From NCBI RefSeq assembly GCF_900100735.1, contig NZ_FNCJ01000029.1:1-64000 (forward strand): 64,000 bases of DNA, given 5' to 3'. How positions within the stretch are numbered: the first letter of the stretch is position 1; the number at the start of each line of letters is the position of its first letter. This document shows positions 41,448 to 51,351 of the stretch, in pieces. The notes beneath the pieces were generated by a model. The model saw only the letters and a list, made by a program, of their open reading frames with translations. It did no database searches and was not told where the DNA came from. Both the position numbers and the translations under genes were made by a program. The DNA is from Paraburkholderia phenazinium (GTDB lineage: Bacteria; Pseudomonadota; Gammaproteobacteria; Burkholderiales; Burkholderiaceae).

Positions 41448-42332
41448 ATGGAGAAGAAGCATCTTGCCCTCGCGTTACTAGTCACATTGGTATGGGGCAC
41501 CAATTTTCCGATCACCAAGCTCGGTTTGGACTCGGTGGACCCGTTTGTGCTGACCGGAATCCGCTTCGCGCTGGCTGCGATTCCGTGGGTGTTTTTCATC
41601 CGCAGACCGTCGGTCCATTTCGGCTATGTCGCGGCGTATGGGTTGATATTTGGCGTCGGCATGTGGGGGGCGATCAACTACGGAATCGCAGCGGGGGTCG
41701 CGCCGGGCATCGCGTCGCTGATCATCCAGCTCAGCGCATTCTTCACGATGTTTTGGGGAGCGTTTCTGTTTCGCGAGACCTTACGCCCTGCGCAATGGGT
41801 TGGCGCAATCGTGGTTCTGTTTGGGCTAACCGGGATCTTTCTGGCTCAGAAAGGCGCACATCAGATCTTTGGTATCGCGTTGATCGTTCTAAGCGCGGTC
41901 GCATGGAGCGTTGGCAACGTGATCATCAAAAAGTCCGGAGTCAAGGAGATCTTTTCCTTCATGGTCTGGGCCAGCCTGTTTCCGCCGGTTCCTTTACTGC
42001 TCGGTACCTGGTGGCTAGAAGGAGGGCAGCCATTCCTGACGAGTTGGCGAAACATGGGTGGAGTGGCCTTGTTCTCGCTGGTGTTCCAGGTTTACCTCGC
42101 GACGCACTTTTCGTACTGGGGTTGGAACTCGTTGATGAAGTTGTACCCCGTTTCGACGGTTGCGCCGTTGTCGCTCATGATTCCAGTCTTTGGCATCGTC
42201 ACTTCAATTCTATTGATCGGTGAGCAGATGCATCCTCTCGAGTTGGTCTCGATTGCGGTGATTATCGCGGGCCTTGCAATAGGGATATACAGGAAGAGCG
42301 ATGTACGAATGCCGGCTCGTGCCACTTCATAG
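41448..42332 (+). CDS. EamA/DMT-family transporter
   Basis: 294 residues, ten predicted helices, two EamA repeats. The start MEKKHLALALLVTLVWGTNFP and the ending family pattern SVVAPLS-like (VSTVAPLSLMIPVFGI) match the YedA/amino-acid metabolite exporter group. GGAGAAAG precedes ATG 41448. The substrate is probably an amino acid or metabolite; the divergent AraC regulator suggests induced efflux. Confidence 0.88.
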   Translation: MEKKHLALALLVTLVWGTNFPITKLGLDSVDPFVLTGIRFALAAIPWVFFIRRPSVHFGYVAAYGLIFGVGMWGAINYGIAAGVAPGIASLIIQLSAFFTMFWGAFLFRETLRPAQWVGAIVVLFGLTGIFLAQKGAHQIFGIALIVLSAVAWSVGNVIIKKSGVKEIFSFMVWASLFPPVPLLLGTWWLEGGQPFLTSWRNMGGVALFSLVFQVYLATHFSYWGWNSLMKLYPVSTVAPLSLMIPVFGIVTSILLIGEQMHPLELVSIAVIIAGLAIGIYRKSDVRMPARATS

Positions 42333-42496
42333 GACATACCTTGCTGTTGAGGACATACGCAAGCGTTCCGCAATATAAGCAGGGCAGGGGAAACCAGCGG
42401 ACGGCCGACGATCTCGGCGTTGAGGTCCACTGGTCAGCCCGGCGATGATGTAAGCGTCGCCCGTTCGGCCGCGCTTCGATACGCGGACGCCGCCAA

Positions 42497-43552
42497 TCAA
42501 AGGAACGGCGATTGTCTCAGCAATTGCTGACCGTTATTGCCGCCGAACGGCGACCCGCCATTGAAGTCCGATGTGAACGTGCTCTCGACCGACGACAGGA
42601 TCGCCTGGTTCGTCGTCACGAGACCCAGCTCACGGTTCTTGGTCAGCGATGCCACCGAGAAATTCTCCGACCCGATGAAGATGCTCGCTTGCGGCGTGCC
42701 GTAATCGACGAGGATCGTTTTCGCGTGGATATACAGCGAGGCACTCGACGCGTAAGTGCTGATCTGCACGCCGGCTGCGCTGAGCTTGTTGAAGTTGCTG
42801 ACCCACTCGCTGCTGTAGGTCATCGTCACCTGGACCTGCACCCCGCGGTTTGCCGCGTTGACAAGCGCCGTCACGATCTTCGAATTGCTCATCTCCTCGT
42901 TCTCGATCTGCAGCGTGCTTTGCGCCGAATTGATGAGGTTGATCAGATCGGTCTGCGACTGCGTCGGACTCCAGACCAGATCGTCTCCGCCAGGGGGTGT
43001 CACCGAGCTGCTGTTGAAATCGGCGTTGAAGACGTTCTCGATGGCGGCCACGTCGTTGGCGTCGTTATCGATAACAGCGAAATCGCGTGAGGTCGAATAA
43101 TAGCGGCTTGTCAGATTGAGCGTCATGACCGCGGCCGATTGCCCATCGACGACGATCGACTTCTGATGCGTGGCCGCGTAGGCCGGATTGGCCCAGACCA
43201 CGTTGACGCCGTTCTGCGACAGGTAGTTGTATGCAGCCTGATTGTTGCTGGACTCAAGATTCTGGTCGAGGATAACCCGCACCGCGACGCCGTTGGCCGC
43301 AAGCTGCACGAGAATCTGCTCGGCTGTGGTGTCGACGAGTTCGTACATCGTCATATCGAGCGTTTTGGTTGCCGATTGCATGAACGTGTAGATCGGCGTG
43401 AGACCCTGGTCGGGTTCTGTGATCAGCGTGGTGGTAGGCGCAGCGGTTGATGCAGCGTGAGTTTGAACGGGCAGCGTGGCGGCTTCGACTGTGGCGGTAC
43501 CCGATAGCAGCGCCAAGGTGGAAAGTAAGGCAGTCAAAAAGGTTCGACTCAT
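42497..43552 (-). CDS. Secreted phospholipase D-like protein
   Basis: 351 residues. Signal peptide MSRTFLTALLSTLALLSG..VEA, AGGAG before the ATG. Two PLD half-domains: first with HQKSIVVDG (the HxK motif, around residue 140), second with IHAKTILVDYG and then IGSENFS. This is the phosphodiesterase fold shared by PLDs, cardiolipin synthases and Nuc-type nucleases. Exported to periplasm or outside. It could cleave phospholipids or nucleic acid. It stands alone. Confidence 0.85.
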   Translation of the reverse strand: MSRTFLTALLSTLALLSGTATVEAATLPVQTHAASTAAPTTTLITEPDQGLTPIYTFMQSATKTLDMTMYELVDTTAEQILVQLAANGVAVRVILDQNLESSNNQAAYNYLSQNGVNVVWANPAYAATHQKSIVVDGQSAAVMTLNLTSRYYSTSRDFAVIDNDANDVAAIENVFNADFNSSSVTPPGGDDLVWSPTQSQTDLINLINSAQSTLQIENEEMSNSKIVTALVNAANRGVQVQVTMTYSSEWVSNFNKLSAAGVQISTYASSASLYIHAKTILVDYGTPQASIFIGSENFSVASLTKNRELGLVTTNQAILSSVESTFTSDFNGGSPFGGNNGQQLLRQSPFL

Positions 43553-43878
43553 GAACAACACTCCTGAAATTTTGGTATTCCCCGAGGGCATTGGTCTTAT
43601 CGTTTTGTGCGTTGAAATCCAGGTCAAGGCGACGTTATCGTCCTTTCAGATGACATTTACTTGTCAGAGAGATTGAATAGCCGCTCCAGGGAGTATGGGC
43701 GGCATGTCCGGCGCATAAATTTGCGCGCGCCTTTCGAAAACAGGTGTCCGAGTCATCGTTTTATTCCGGATGACTTAATTCTATGGACTTCCAAATGGAG
43801 CTGAATTTATCGACCGCTGCGCTGCGCGTCGGGAATAGGCCGGTCGGGGGGCGGGACGCTCTATTAGCGCCGACGATC
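43553..43878. other. Intergenic region, nothing recognised
   Basis: About 325 bp between the PLD gene and the SolA-like gene, both minus. It holds the PLD promoter. No supported ORF. Confidence 0.45.
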
Positions 43879-45060
43879 TTAACGTGAACCGTCGAAGCGT
43901 CCCAATGAGAAAAGGGAGAGATCCAAACGGCTCGCGCCTTGCGTGATCCGCTCAGCCAGGGCCTCTCCGATTGCACTGGCGAATTTGAAGCCGTGTCCCG
44001 AGAAACCTGTTGCCACGTGGACGTGTGAACAGGCGGGCAATCGATCGATGATGAAATGCTCATCAGGCGTCACATCGTACTCGCAGGTCTTACCCATACG
44101 CAGCTTTCCGGCTGCCGGCAGATACCGCCGCAGGAAGCTTTCGAGTTCGGCTACATCGGTCGACTCATCACCGAAAGGGGTGAGCGGTGCGTCTGCTGCA
44201 ACAGGCTGACCGCCGTCATGGCGTCCGACCTTTAGGCCGCTGCCATCCAGATTGGGAAATCCATAGTATTGGCCCAGCTCCGAAGCGATGGCAAAACCGG
44301 GAAACACGTCTGGTTCAAATAGTTTCGGGGTGACGTCGAACCATGCGAAAGTTTTGCGGACGCGAGCAACCGGAATCCGTGCTCCGACGGACTGAAGCAA
44401 AGCACTGCTCCATTTGCCGGCGCACACGATCAGATCGCGGCCGGTAAAGCGCTCTCCTTTGTCGGTGATGACGCTCACGCCGTTCTGGCCATGCAACTCG
44501 ATGCCTGTGACCAGCGTGTTCGTTCGTAGCGTTGCGCCAAGCGTACTCGCGAGGTGTCGATAGCTCGTGACCGCTTGCTCACAGTACAGCACGCCCGCAT
44601 CGGGTTCGAAGCTCACAATCTGCTCGCCCGACAATTGCCATGCGGGCCAGCGGCGCCGCGCTTCGGAAGCGTCGGGAAATTCCACCGACAGCCCGTACTG
44701 TGATGCGCTTCGCTGGACTTCCCGCATGAACGGGCTGCCAGGCGGTCCGATATTGACGATACCGGTGCGCTCGAAGACACTCGCGTCCGCTTCCTGTTCC
44801 AGTTCCAGCCAAAGCTGCTGCGCCCGCAATGCGAGCGGCACATAAGCCGCGCCCTCTCCATATGCGTGACGGATCAGACGCGTACTGCCATGGTGCGAAC
44901 CGCTGTCATGAGGCGGATCCCCGGCATCGAGCAACAACACCTTGTTTCCCGCCTTGCTTAGATAGTATCCAGCGGCCATGCCCATCGAGCCTGCGCCGAC
45001 GATCAGGGTATCGAAGGATCGAGCGGAGAAACGCAAATCATGCATCTGAAGTTGTCCCAT
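43879..45060 (-). CDS. solA: SolA-like FAD-dependent N-methyl amino acid oxidase
   Basis: 393 residues from MGQLQMHDLRFSARSFDTLIV; ATG 45045 is also possible. FAD loop LIVGAGSMGMAAGYYLSKAG and HHGSTRLIRHAYGE match N-methyltryptophan/sarcosine oxidases. The covalent-FAD Cys is in KTCEYDVTPDEHFIIDRLP, followed by GFSGHGFKFA. Members oxidise N-methyl amino acids to aldehyde-generating products with H2O2. It lies last in the run of minus genes after the MFS transporter. Confidence 0.82.
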   Translation of the reverse strand: MGQLQMHDLRFSARSFDTLIVGAGSMGMAAGYYLSKAGNKVLLLDAGDPPHDSGSHHGSTRLIRHAYGEGAAYVPLALRAQQLWLELEQEADASVFERTGIVNIGPPGSPFMREVQRSASQYGLSVEFPDASEARRRWPAWQLSGEQIVSFEPDAGVLYCEQAVTSYRHLASTLGATLRTNTLVTGIELHGQNGVSVITDKGERFTGRDLIVCAGKWSSALLQSVGARIPVARVRKTFAWFDVTPKLFEPDVFPGFAIASELGQYYGFPNLDGSGLKVGRHDGGQPVAADAPLTPFGDESTDVAELESFLRRYLPAAGKLRMGKTCEYDVTPDEHFIIDRLPACSHVHVATGFSGHGFKFASAIGEALAERITQGASRLDLSLFSLGRFDGSR

Positions 45061-45099
45061 GGTAGTGAAACGCAAGCTTGCGTCGCGGCAATCCGCCAG

Positions 45100-46461
45100 T
45101 CATTCCGGCATTCCCTTGCCGCGCGTTTCCGGAAGGAACCACGGAAGGATGATACCAAGCAGGTAGCACGAACTCATGATGAGCGCGGCGTGAGACACAC
45201 CGCCGAATGCCTTGATCATCGAACCGGAAAGGATCGGGAAGACCCATGCAATCAGGCGTGCGGCGTTGAACACGAAACTGATCGCGGTCGAGCGCACCGT
45301 CGACGTGAACAGTTCGCAAGGATAGATCGCCATCCACGCGTACCCGCATCCCAGCGTGAAAAATCCGTTGATCGGTGCAATGATGACCATGCCGCTCAGT
45401 GTCGCAGTGTAGTGATAGGTGACGATCGTGGTGATCAGCGAACCGACGAACGTCGCGCTCAGGAAGGCGCGTCTGCCGATCGAGTCGACGATGAAGCCCG
45501 CCGCGATATAGGCGACGATCGCGCCCACCGTATAGAGAATCGAAATCCGCGAGCCCCACGCGACGGCATCGGCCACGCCCGTTGCTTTCGCGAGCGCAAC
45601 CGTATAGGTCGGCAGCCAGCTCGAGATCGCCCACCAGCCGGTTGTCGCGACGATCGACAGGACAGTCGTCAACAGCGTGCGGCGAAGCGCTTCGCGCTCG
45701 GTGAATAGTTGCTTGAGCGTAAAGGGGCGGGCGTTCTGCTTGCCGGCTCGCGAGACGTGCCGGACGGCGCCATCGTCGGAGGTCGCGTTCCAGCGCTGTT
45801 CCTTCACGGCCTGCTTCCACTTCTCCGATTCGTTCAGGCCGCGGCGCAGATACAGCACGAAGAACGCGGGCAGCGCACCGGCGACGAACATCAGACGCCA
45901 CGTTTCTCCACCCAGCGGTTGCGCGGAAGCAAGGGCATACCACACCACGGCCGCGAGCAGCGTGCCCCAGCCAAAACCGGACTGCAGGAAACCCGCGCCC
46001 TTTGCGCGGGCATGTTCCGGCCAGGTCTCCGAAAGCAGCGCGACACCCGTGCTCCATTCGCTGCCCATCGCAAGCCCGGTGAGAAATCGCAGCAGGCACA
46101 GCACGGTAAAGGTGGTGGAAAAAGCGGTCAGGCCGGAGAACAGCGCATAAAGGAAGACCGACCACAGCATCATGCGTTTGCGCCCAACGTAGTCGGCGAG
46201 AATGCCGCCGACCATGCCGCCCGCGCCCCAGCCGAGCAAGGTGATGCCGATCACACCGCCGGCATAGACGGGCGTCGAGAGCGCTTGGGCCGGCGTCAGC
46301 ACCGTTTTGAGCATCGGCGAGAGGACGACCACCAGCGCGAGCGCCTCGAAACCGTCGAAGATCCAGCCGAGGAAGGCGCCGCGCAGCACGCGCCAGTGCG
46401 CGATCGTCAGGCCGTCGTACCAGTGTGTTTTTGGCGGCTGCGCGATGTGGGTGTTTTGCAT
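45100..46461 (-). CDS. MFS transporter, sialate/aromatic acid:H+ symporter type
   Basis: 453 residues, twelve predicted helices. Family motifs: GWIFDGFEALALVVVLSPML in helix 1, the loop GGILADYVGRKRMML, GLAMGSEWSTG, and a cytoplasmic loop of ~60 residues in the middle. Relatives carry aromatic or short organic acids. A typical TCAGGAGACACC site precedes the ATG. It lies between the lyase and the SolA-like oxidase and presumably imports the substrate of this cluster. Confidence 0.88.
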   Translation of the reverse strand: MQNTHIAQPPKTHWYDGLTIAHWRVLRGAFLGWIFDGFEALALVVVLSPMLKTVLTPAQALSTPVYAGGVIGITLLGWGAGGMVGGILADYVGRKRMMLWSVFLYALFSGLTAFSTTFTVLCLLRFLTGLAMGSEWSTGVALLSETWPEHARAKGAGFLQSGFGWGTLLAAVVWYALASAQPLGGETWRLMFVAGALPAFFVLYLRRGLNESEKWKQAVKEQRWNATSDDGAVRHVSRAGKQNARPFTLKQLFTEREALRRTLLTTVLSIVATTGWWAISSWLPTYTVALAKATGVADAVAWGSRISILYTVGAIVAYIAAGFIVDSIGRRAFLSATFVGSLITTIVTYHYTATLSGMVIIAPINGFFTLGCGYAWMAIYPCELFTSTVRSTAISFVFNAARLIAWVFPILSGSMIKAFGGVSHAALIMSSCYLLGIILPWFLPETRGKGMPE

Positions 46462-46547
46462 GATGGTGTCTCCTGAAGGACGTTGCGGCGACGCTTTCTT
46501 TGGGTGTCTATGAGCAAAGCCCAGTTAATGCAGCAAGGTAAATAGTG

Positions 46548-47543
46548 TCAGGCACCTGGTTGAGCGCGTGCGTCACGTTGCATGGCTCGCTCGCGGATCG
46601 CGGCAAAGTCGGCCGGCAGCGGATGCAGGTCGAGGCGCCGCCCCGCCTTCACGATCTGGCTTGGCGTATCGTGGCCGATCAGCGCCGGCAAGCGCTTCGA
46701 CGCATCGATCAGCGCGCCGAGGTTGACGCCGGTGTCGTAGCCCATCAGATCGAGCGCGTGCACGATCTCCTCGCTGCATACGTTGCCGCTAGCGCCCGGC
46801 GCATAGGGACAGCCACCGATGCCGCCCAGCGACGCGTCAAAGCGGTCGGCGCCCGCATCGATCGCGGCGAGCACGTTGGCAAGCCCCATGCCGCGCGTGT
46901 TATGGAAGTGCAGCGTGAATTCGGTCTGAGGCCAGCGCTCGACGCATCGCGCCGTCAGCGCGGCGACCTGCTGCGGAAAGGCCATGCCAGTCGTATCGCA
47001 CAGGGTGACGCCTCGCGCGCCGGCTTCCTCGACGAAGCGTCGCGTCCACTCGAGCACGGTATCTGTCGGGACATCGCCTTCCATTGGGCAGCCGAATGCA
47101 CAGGACAACGAGATATTGACCGGGATTCCGGCATCGCGCGCAAGGGCGGCAACCTGCTTTAGCCCATGGAACGACTGCTCGCGCGTCATCCGCAGATTCG
47201 AGAGGTTGTGGCTCTCGGTCGCGGACATCACGAGATTCAGCTCATCCGTGCGCGCCTCGATCGCGCGCTCGGCGCCACGCACATTCGGCACCAATGCCGT
47301 ATAGACGACGCCAGGCTTGCGGGCGATTTCACGCATCACGATCTCGGCGTCGCTTAACGCGGGAATCGCTTTCGGCGACACGAAAGCCGTCACCTCGATC
47401 TTCGCCATGCCTGTGTTGGAGAGCGCGTCGATCAGCGCAATCTTGTCGCGCGTTTCGACGAACGTGCCTTCCGATTGAAAACCGTCGCGCGTGCCGACTT
47501 CCTGCATGTAAATGCGGCGGTGTTGTCCGTTCCAGATGTTCAT
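46548..47543 (-). CDS. HMG-CoA lyase-family enzyme
   Basis: 331 residues. HMGL-like TIM barrel: VGTRDGFQSEGTFVETRDKI, KIEVTAFVSPKAIP, catalytic Cys segment SLSCAFGCPMEGDV, metal ligands in TLHFHNTRGMG, and ASLGGIGGCPYAPGASGN with the signature Cys. Cleaves hydroxymethylglutaryl-CoA or a related 3-hydroxyacyl-CoA such as citramalyl-CoA. Its ATG overlaps the CoA-transferase stop (ATGA), so acyl-CoA produced next door is the likely substrate. Confidence 0.87.
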   Translation of the reverse strand: MNIWNGQHRRIYMQEVGTRDGFQSEGTFVETRDKIALIDALSNTGMAKIEVTAFVSPKAIPALSDAEIVMREIARKPGVVYTALVPNVRGAERAIEARTDELNLVMSATESHNLSNLRMTREQSFHGLKQVAALARDAGIPVNISLSCAFGCPMEGDVPTDTVLEWTRRFVEEAGARGVTLCDTTGMAFPQQVAALTARCVERWPQTEFTLHFHNTRGMGLANVLAAIDAGADRFDASLGGIGGCPYAPGASGNVCSEEIVHALDLMGYDTGVNLGALIDASKRLPALIGHDTPSQIVKAGRRLDLHPLPADFAAIRERAMQRDARAQPGA

Positions 47544-48757
47544 GCGATTGCTCCTTTGTCGCGCAACTCGGCAATCCGGTCTTCGGAGAGTCCGATCTCA
47601 CGCAAGATCTCATCGGTGTCGTCGCCGAGCTTTGGCGCCGACGAGCGCACGGAACCCGGCGTGCCCATCAGTTTGGGCACGATGCCGGGCACCTCGACGT
47701 CATAGCCGTCGCGTGTGGTCTGCTGCAAGATCATGTCGCGCGCGCGGTAGTGCGGATCCTCGGCGATATCGCGGGCCGTATAGATCTTGCCTGCGGGCAC
47801 CCGCGCCTCGGTCAGCGTGGCCAGCACATCTTCGGTCGAGCGCTGCGCGGTCCATGCTTCGATGGCCTGGTCCAGTTCGTCGACGCGCACAACACGCCCG
47901 GCGTTGTTCGCGAGGGCGGGGGCGTCCGCCAGATCGCCGCGGCCGATCGCCGTCATCAGGCGCTTGAAGATGCTGTCACCGTTGCCGGCGATGAGCACAT
48001 AGCCATCGGCACATCGATACGCATTGGATGGTGCGATGCCGGGCAGCGCGCTGCCGGCGGCTTCGCGGACCGCCCCGAACGCGCTGTACTCGGGAATCAG
48101 GCTCTCCATCACGTTGAAGACTGCTTCGTGAAGCGCGACGTCGATGACCTGTCCTTTGCCGCCGTTCGCGTCGCGGTGGTAGAGCGCGGTGAGCACGCCG
48201 ATCACGCCATGCAGCGCGGCGAGCGTATCGCCGATCGAGATGCCGCAGCGCACCGGCACGCGGCCGGGCTCCCCGGTCAGATGACGTAAGCCGCCGACCG
48301 CCTCGCCGATCGAGCCAAATCCGGGCAAGTCACGGTAGGGCCCCGTCTGGCCGTACCCCGAGATACGCAGCATGATGAGCCGGGGATTCAGCTCGGCCAG
48401 TTGCTCGTAGCCCATTCCCCAGCCTTCGAGCGTGCCCGGCCGGAAGTTCTCGATCAGGACGTCCGCCTTGGCAATCAGCTGGCGCGCGATGTTCTGGCCT
48501 TCGGCACTGCGCAGATCGAGCGCTATCGAGCGCTTGTTGCGCGATTGCACCTGCCACCAGACGGACGTGCCGTCCTTCATCAGGCGCCAGTTGCGCAGCG
48601 GATCGCCGGCGCCCGGCGGCTCGATCTTGATGACCTCGGCGCCGAATTCGCCGAGCGTTTTGCCGGCGAACGGGCCGGCAATCAGTTGACCCATTTCGAT
48701 CACGCGCACACCTTTAAGCGCGGCGGGTGAACTCGGAAAGGAAGGTTGGCCGTTCAT
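47540..48757 (-). CDS. CaiB/BaiF family III CoA-transferase
   Basis: 405 residues. LKGVRVIEMGQLIAGPFAGKTLGEFGAEVIKIEPP, NKRSIALDLR and ENFRPGTLEGWG are diagnostic; the catalytic Asp lies in GQVIDVALHEAVFNVME. It transfers CoA from a donor such as succinyl-CoA to a carboxylic acid. With the HMG-lyase-like enzyme and isopropylmalate-dehydratase-like genes it would fit activation of a C5 branched dicarboxylate such as itaconate, mesaconate or citramalate; this is inference. Confidence 0.88.
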   Translation of the reverse strand: MNGQPSFPSSPAALKGVRVIEMGQLIAGPFAGKTLGEFGAEVIKIEPPGAGDPLRNWRLMKDGTSVWWQVQSRNKRSIALDLRSAEGQNIARQLIAKADVLIENFRPGTLEGWGMGYEQLAELNPRLIMLRISGYGQTGPYRDLPGFGSIGEAVGGLRHLTGEPGRVPVRCGISIGDTLAALHGVIGVLTALYHRDANGGKGQVIDVALHEAVFNVMESLIPEYSAFGAVREAAGSALPGIAPSNAYRCADGYVLIAGNGDSIFKRLMTAIGRGDLADAPALANNAGRVVRVDELDQAIEAWTAQRSTEDVLATLTEARVPAGKIYTARDIAEDPHYRARDMILQQTTRDGYDVEVPGIVPKLMGTPGSVRSSAPKLGDDTDEILREIGLSEDRIAELRDKGAIA

Positions 48758-48803
48758 CGTGAAAGCTCCTGAGAGTGCGGTCGATGTCGAAAGGCGTTTT
48801 GCC

Positions 48804-49149
48804 TTAGCTGAAAAGCCAGGGCTCCCGAGCGCGGCGGACGCGCTCGTACTCGCGGATACGGTCGGCCTGGCTGAGCGTCAGCGCGACGTCGTCCAGGCCG
48901 TTGAGCAGGCGGCGCTTGCGTTCCGCTTCGATCTCGAAGGGGATCGCATCGCCGCCGGCGGGCCGGATGGTTTGCGCTTCCAGATCGATCGCGAGTTGCA
49001 AACCGGACGGGCGGGCGACAAGGTCGAACAGGTCCTGGACAATGCGTTCGTCGCTTGATCGGGAATTGCTTGGGGATGATCGCATCGGTGTCGACGTTCG
49101 CCCGGTCGACCGGCACCACGAGCGCCTCCAGTCTGGTAAAGGGTTGCAT
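48804..49149 (-). pseudogene. leuD-like small subunit gene with internal deletion
   Basis: The N-terminus MQPFTRLEALVVPVDRANVD then TDAIIPKQF is intact, but after PKQF the sequence jumps, out of frame, to DERIVQDLFDLVARPSGLQL and the usual C-terminal end RIREYERVRRAREPWLF. About 85-100 central residues are missing, including the GSSREHAPWAL region needed for activity. The start overlaps the leuC-like stop (TAATG). Non-functional as annotated. Confidence 0.82.
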
Positions 49150-49904
49150 TAGAGATCTCCGCGGGAGATGTCGACGAAATGACCTGCGATGGCAGCGGCT
49201 GCGGCCATCGCGGGACTGACGAGGTGGCTGCGGCCGCCGGGGCCCTGGCGGCCTTCGAAGTTGCGGTTGGAGGTCGACGCGCATCGTTCGCCCGGGCGCA
49301 GCCGGTCGTCGTTCATGCCGAGACACATCGAGCAGCCCGGTTCGCGCCATTCGAAGCCGGCTGCCTTGAAGATGGCGTCGAGACCTTCGGCTTCGGCCTG
49401 CGCCTTGACGAGTCCCGAGCCAGGCACCACCAGCGCGAGCTGGATGTTCGGCGCAACCTGCTTGCCTTTCACGACGGCTGCGGCGACGCGAAGGTCTTCG
49501 ATGCGTGCGTTCGTGCACGAGCCGATAAAAACCTTGTCGAGCGCGATGCGCTCGAGCGGTGTGCCCGGCTCGAGGCCCATGTACGTCAGCGCACGTGTCA
49601 TGCCGGCACGGCGCACGAGGTCGGGTTCATCCGAGGGGTTCGGTACGGCGGCGTCGATCGAAACCACCATTTCGGGCGACGTGCCCCAGGTGACCATCGG
49701 CCGCAACCGGGTGGCATCGATCTCGACGGTTTTGTCGAAGCGGGCCTCCTCGTCGCTGACGAGCGTGCGCCAGTAGGGCCTGTTCCGGGCCCACGACGTG
49801 GATGATGCCCTGCCTCGCGTCACGGATGCCGTAAGACCGGATGCCAAACCATGGCTTTGCCAAAGCTTGTCGAACAACGTGCGGGGTGTACTCGCGGGTT
49901 GCAT
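49149..49904 (-). pseudogene. leuC-like large subunit gene with two internal deletions
   Basis: MQPASTPRTLFDKLWQSHG (start) is followed after a break by FGIRS..RDARQGIIHVVGPEQ in another frame (about 49780-49833) and then, back in the first frame, YWRTLVSDEEARFD through the C-terminus. Length is ~250 residues against ~470 for LeuC. The C-terminal Fe-S cysteines remain (FIGSCTNARIEDL and GCSMCLGMN), but the GDSHTSTHGA region is gone. The frame from start to stop is open by chance. Clearly decayed isopropylmalate/citraconate-type dehydratase large subunit. Confidence 0.85.
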
Positions 49905-50081
49905 GAGGGTGTCTCCATACATTCAGATGAAAGAATGCTTGTTTGACCCGGGCTAGCCTGTCTGCCAGTCACGGCCGGCGAGGCTGCGGTCTATGGGAGT
50001 TCATTCTCCTCGCGCGATCCAGTGGGCGGAATGCAACAGTGGGGAACCCAGTTTTCGCGGAACGCGAAAGCGCCGCTTGCG

Positions 50082-51005
50082 TCAGCGGGGCGGGGCCTTG
50101 GTCGCCTCCGGCGCCGCGCGGATCAGATGGTCGACGAGCAGCCGCGCCGGCTTGCGCAGCGCTTTCAGGTCGCGAGCGCAGATCAGCAGTTCGCGGTGAG
50201 CCCAGTCTTCCGCCAGACCGATCTTGTGCAAGTCCATCGACTTCAGGTGCGGGCGTACCGCTGCGTCGGGCAGCACCGCGATGCCGAGCCCTGCGGCAAC
50301 CATCAGGCACATCGCATCGAAACTACGCACCTGAATGCGCAGCTTCAGTTGTCCGCCCGAAAAAGCGGTGGCGGCCTGCAGGCGTTTGGCGAGGGACGTG
50401 TTGCGCGACAGGCTGACGAAGTCGAACTCCAGTGCGTCGACGAACGATACCGACTCGCGCCGGGTCAGCGGATGGCCGCCGGGGACCACCAGGACCAGAT
50501 GATCTTGACGATATGGCATGGTCTGAAGGCCGAGCGTGGGCATCTGGTCGGCCATGATGCCGAAATCGGCCGCGCCGTCCACCACTGCCAGGGCGACCTG
50601 CCCGCTGTCCTGCTCTTCCAGCTCAATGCGGATTTCCGGATTGGTGGAATTGAACCTGGCAATGTCCGACGGCAGGAACTGCGTCACCGCCGACGTGTTG
50701 GCCCACAGCCGAACGACGCCCACCACGCCGGCCGCGTAGTCCGACATATCCGCCGTCATCAGGTCGACGTCGTTCAGAATGCGCAGCGCGTGAAGCTTGA
50801 GCGCCTCACCCGCCGCGGTGAGCGTGATGCCGCGGGAGTGGCGTTCGAATAGCTCGGCGCCGATTGTGGCTTCGAGGTCAGCTATACGCTTGCTGGCGGC
50901 GCCGATAGCGAGGTGGGCGAGCTCGGCGCCCTTGCTGATGCTGCCGCTTCGGACAATGAGCGCGAAAAGCGAGAGTGAGACGAGATCGAGGCGATGAAGG
51001 TTCAT
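50082..51005 (-). CDS. LysR-family transcriptional regulator
   Basis: 307 residues from MNLHRLDLVSLSLFALIVRSGS; the longer reading adds 38 residues without homology. HTH AHLAIGAASKRIADLEATIG and effector domain are typical. It lies upstream of the leuC/leuD/CaiB/lyase genes on the same strand, 177 bp before the leuC-like start, and is the obvious candidate regulator. Confidence 0.88.
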   Translation of the reverse strand: MNLHRLDLVSLSLFALIVRSGSISKGAELAHLAIGAASKRIADLEATIGAELFERHSRGITLTAAGEALKLHALRILNDVDLMTADMSDYAAGVVGVVRLWANTSAVTQFLPSDIARFNSTNPEIRIELEEQDSGQVALAVVDGAADFGIMADQMPTLGLQTMPYRQDHLVLVVPGGHPLTRRESVSFVDALEFDFVSLSRNTSLAKRLQAATAFSGGQLKLRIQVRSFDAMCLMVAAGLGIAVLPDAAVRPHLKSMDLHKIGLAEDWAHRELLICARDLKALRKPARLLVDHLIRAAPEATKAPPR

Positions 51006-51351
51006 GCTCGGATGCTCCGGCCGCTGCCACTGTTCCATTATGGGGCGCGGTATATTCCGTTCGCTATCGGTGTTCGCGCGGATTTCAGGGTGGAAACACG
51101 ATTGAATCGGCTTCGCCACGTTCGCCTGGACGTGTAAGTTTTACGTTAATCGGAACCTGCCGCGCCAAGGCGTTATCTGATCCGCAACGACGCATCGCTG
51201 CCTGGCTGCGGAGCCTGCTGCCGCGCTACCGCAGCGCCTCAGGAGCCCACGTGCTCAACGCGCCTCTTGTGCTGCGCTTGCGTACGAACGCCGGGCATGA
51301 AGAATGCCTTACCTCCACCTATGACGATCTTTCGTTCAGAGATGAGGGGGC
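51006..51351. other. Region between LysR and a small gene, possible unrecognised ORF
   Basis: A plus-strand frame is open from 50975 to 51355 and its second half (RRIAAWLRSLLPRYRSASGA, then THE-like acidic end CLTSTYDDLSFRDEGA) reads plausibly. It overlaps the next gene's ATG by ATGA. No start with ribosome binding site or family was found, so I leave it undecided. Confidence 0.25.

Noticed and set aside
45038..46165. 375-codon minus-strand frame inside the MFS gene
   Set aside because: A different frame of the same strand as the MFS transporter, which has the real helices and motifs; this one is Arg-rich without domains.
49149..49904. Annotating the leuC-like frame as an intact dehydratase
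   Set aside because: The frame is open, but two central blocks are missing and part of the homology lies in another frame.
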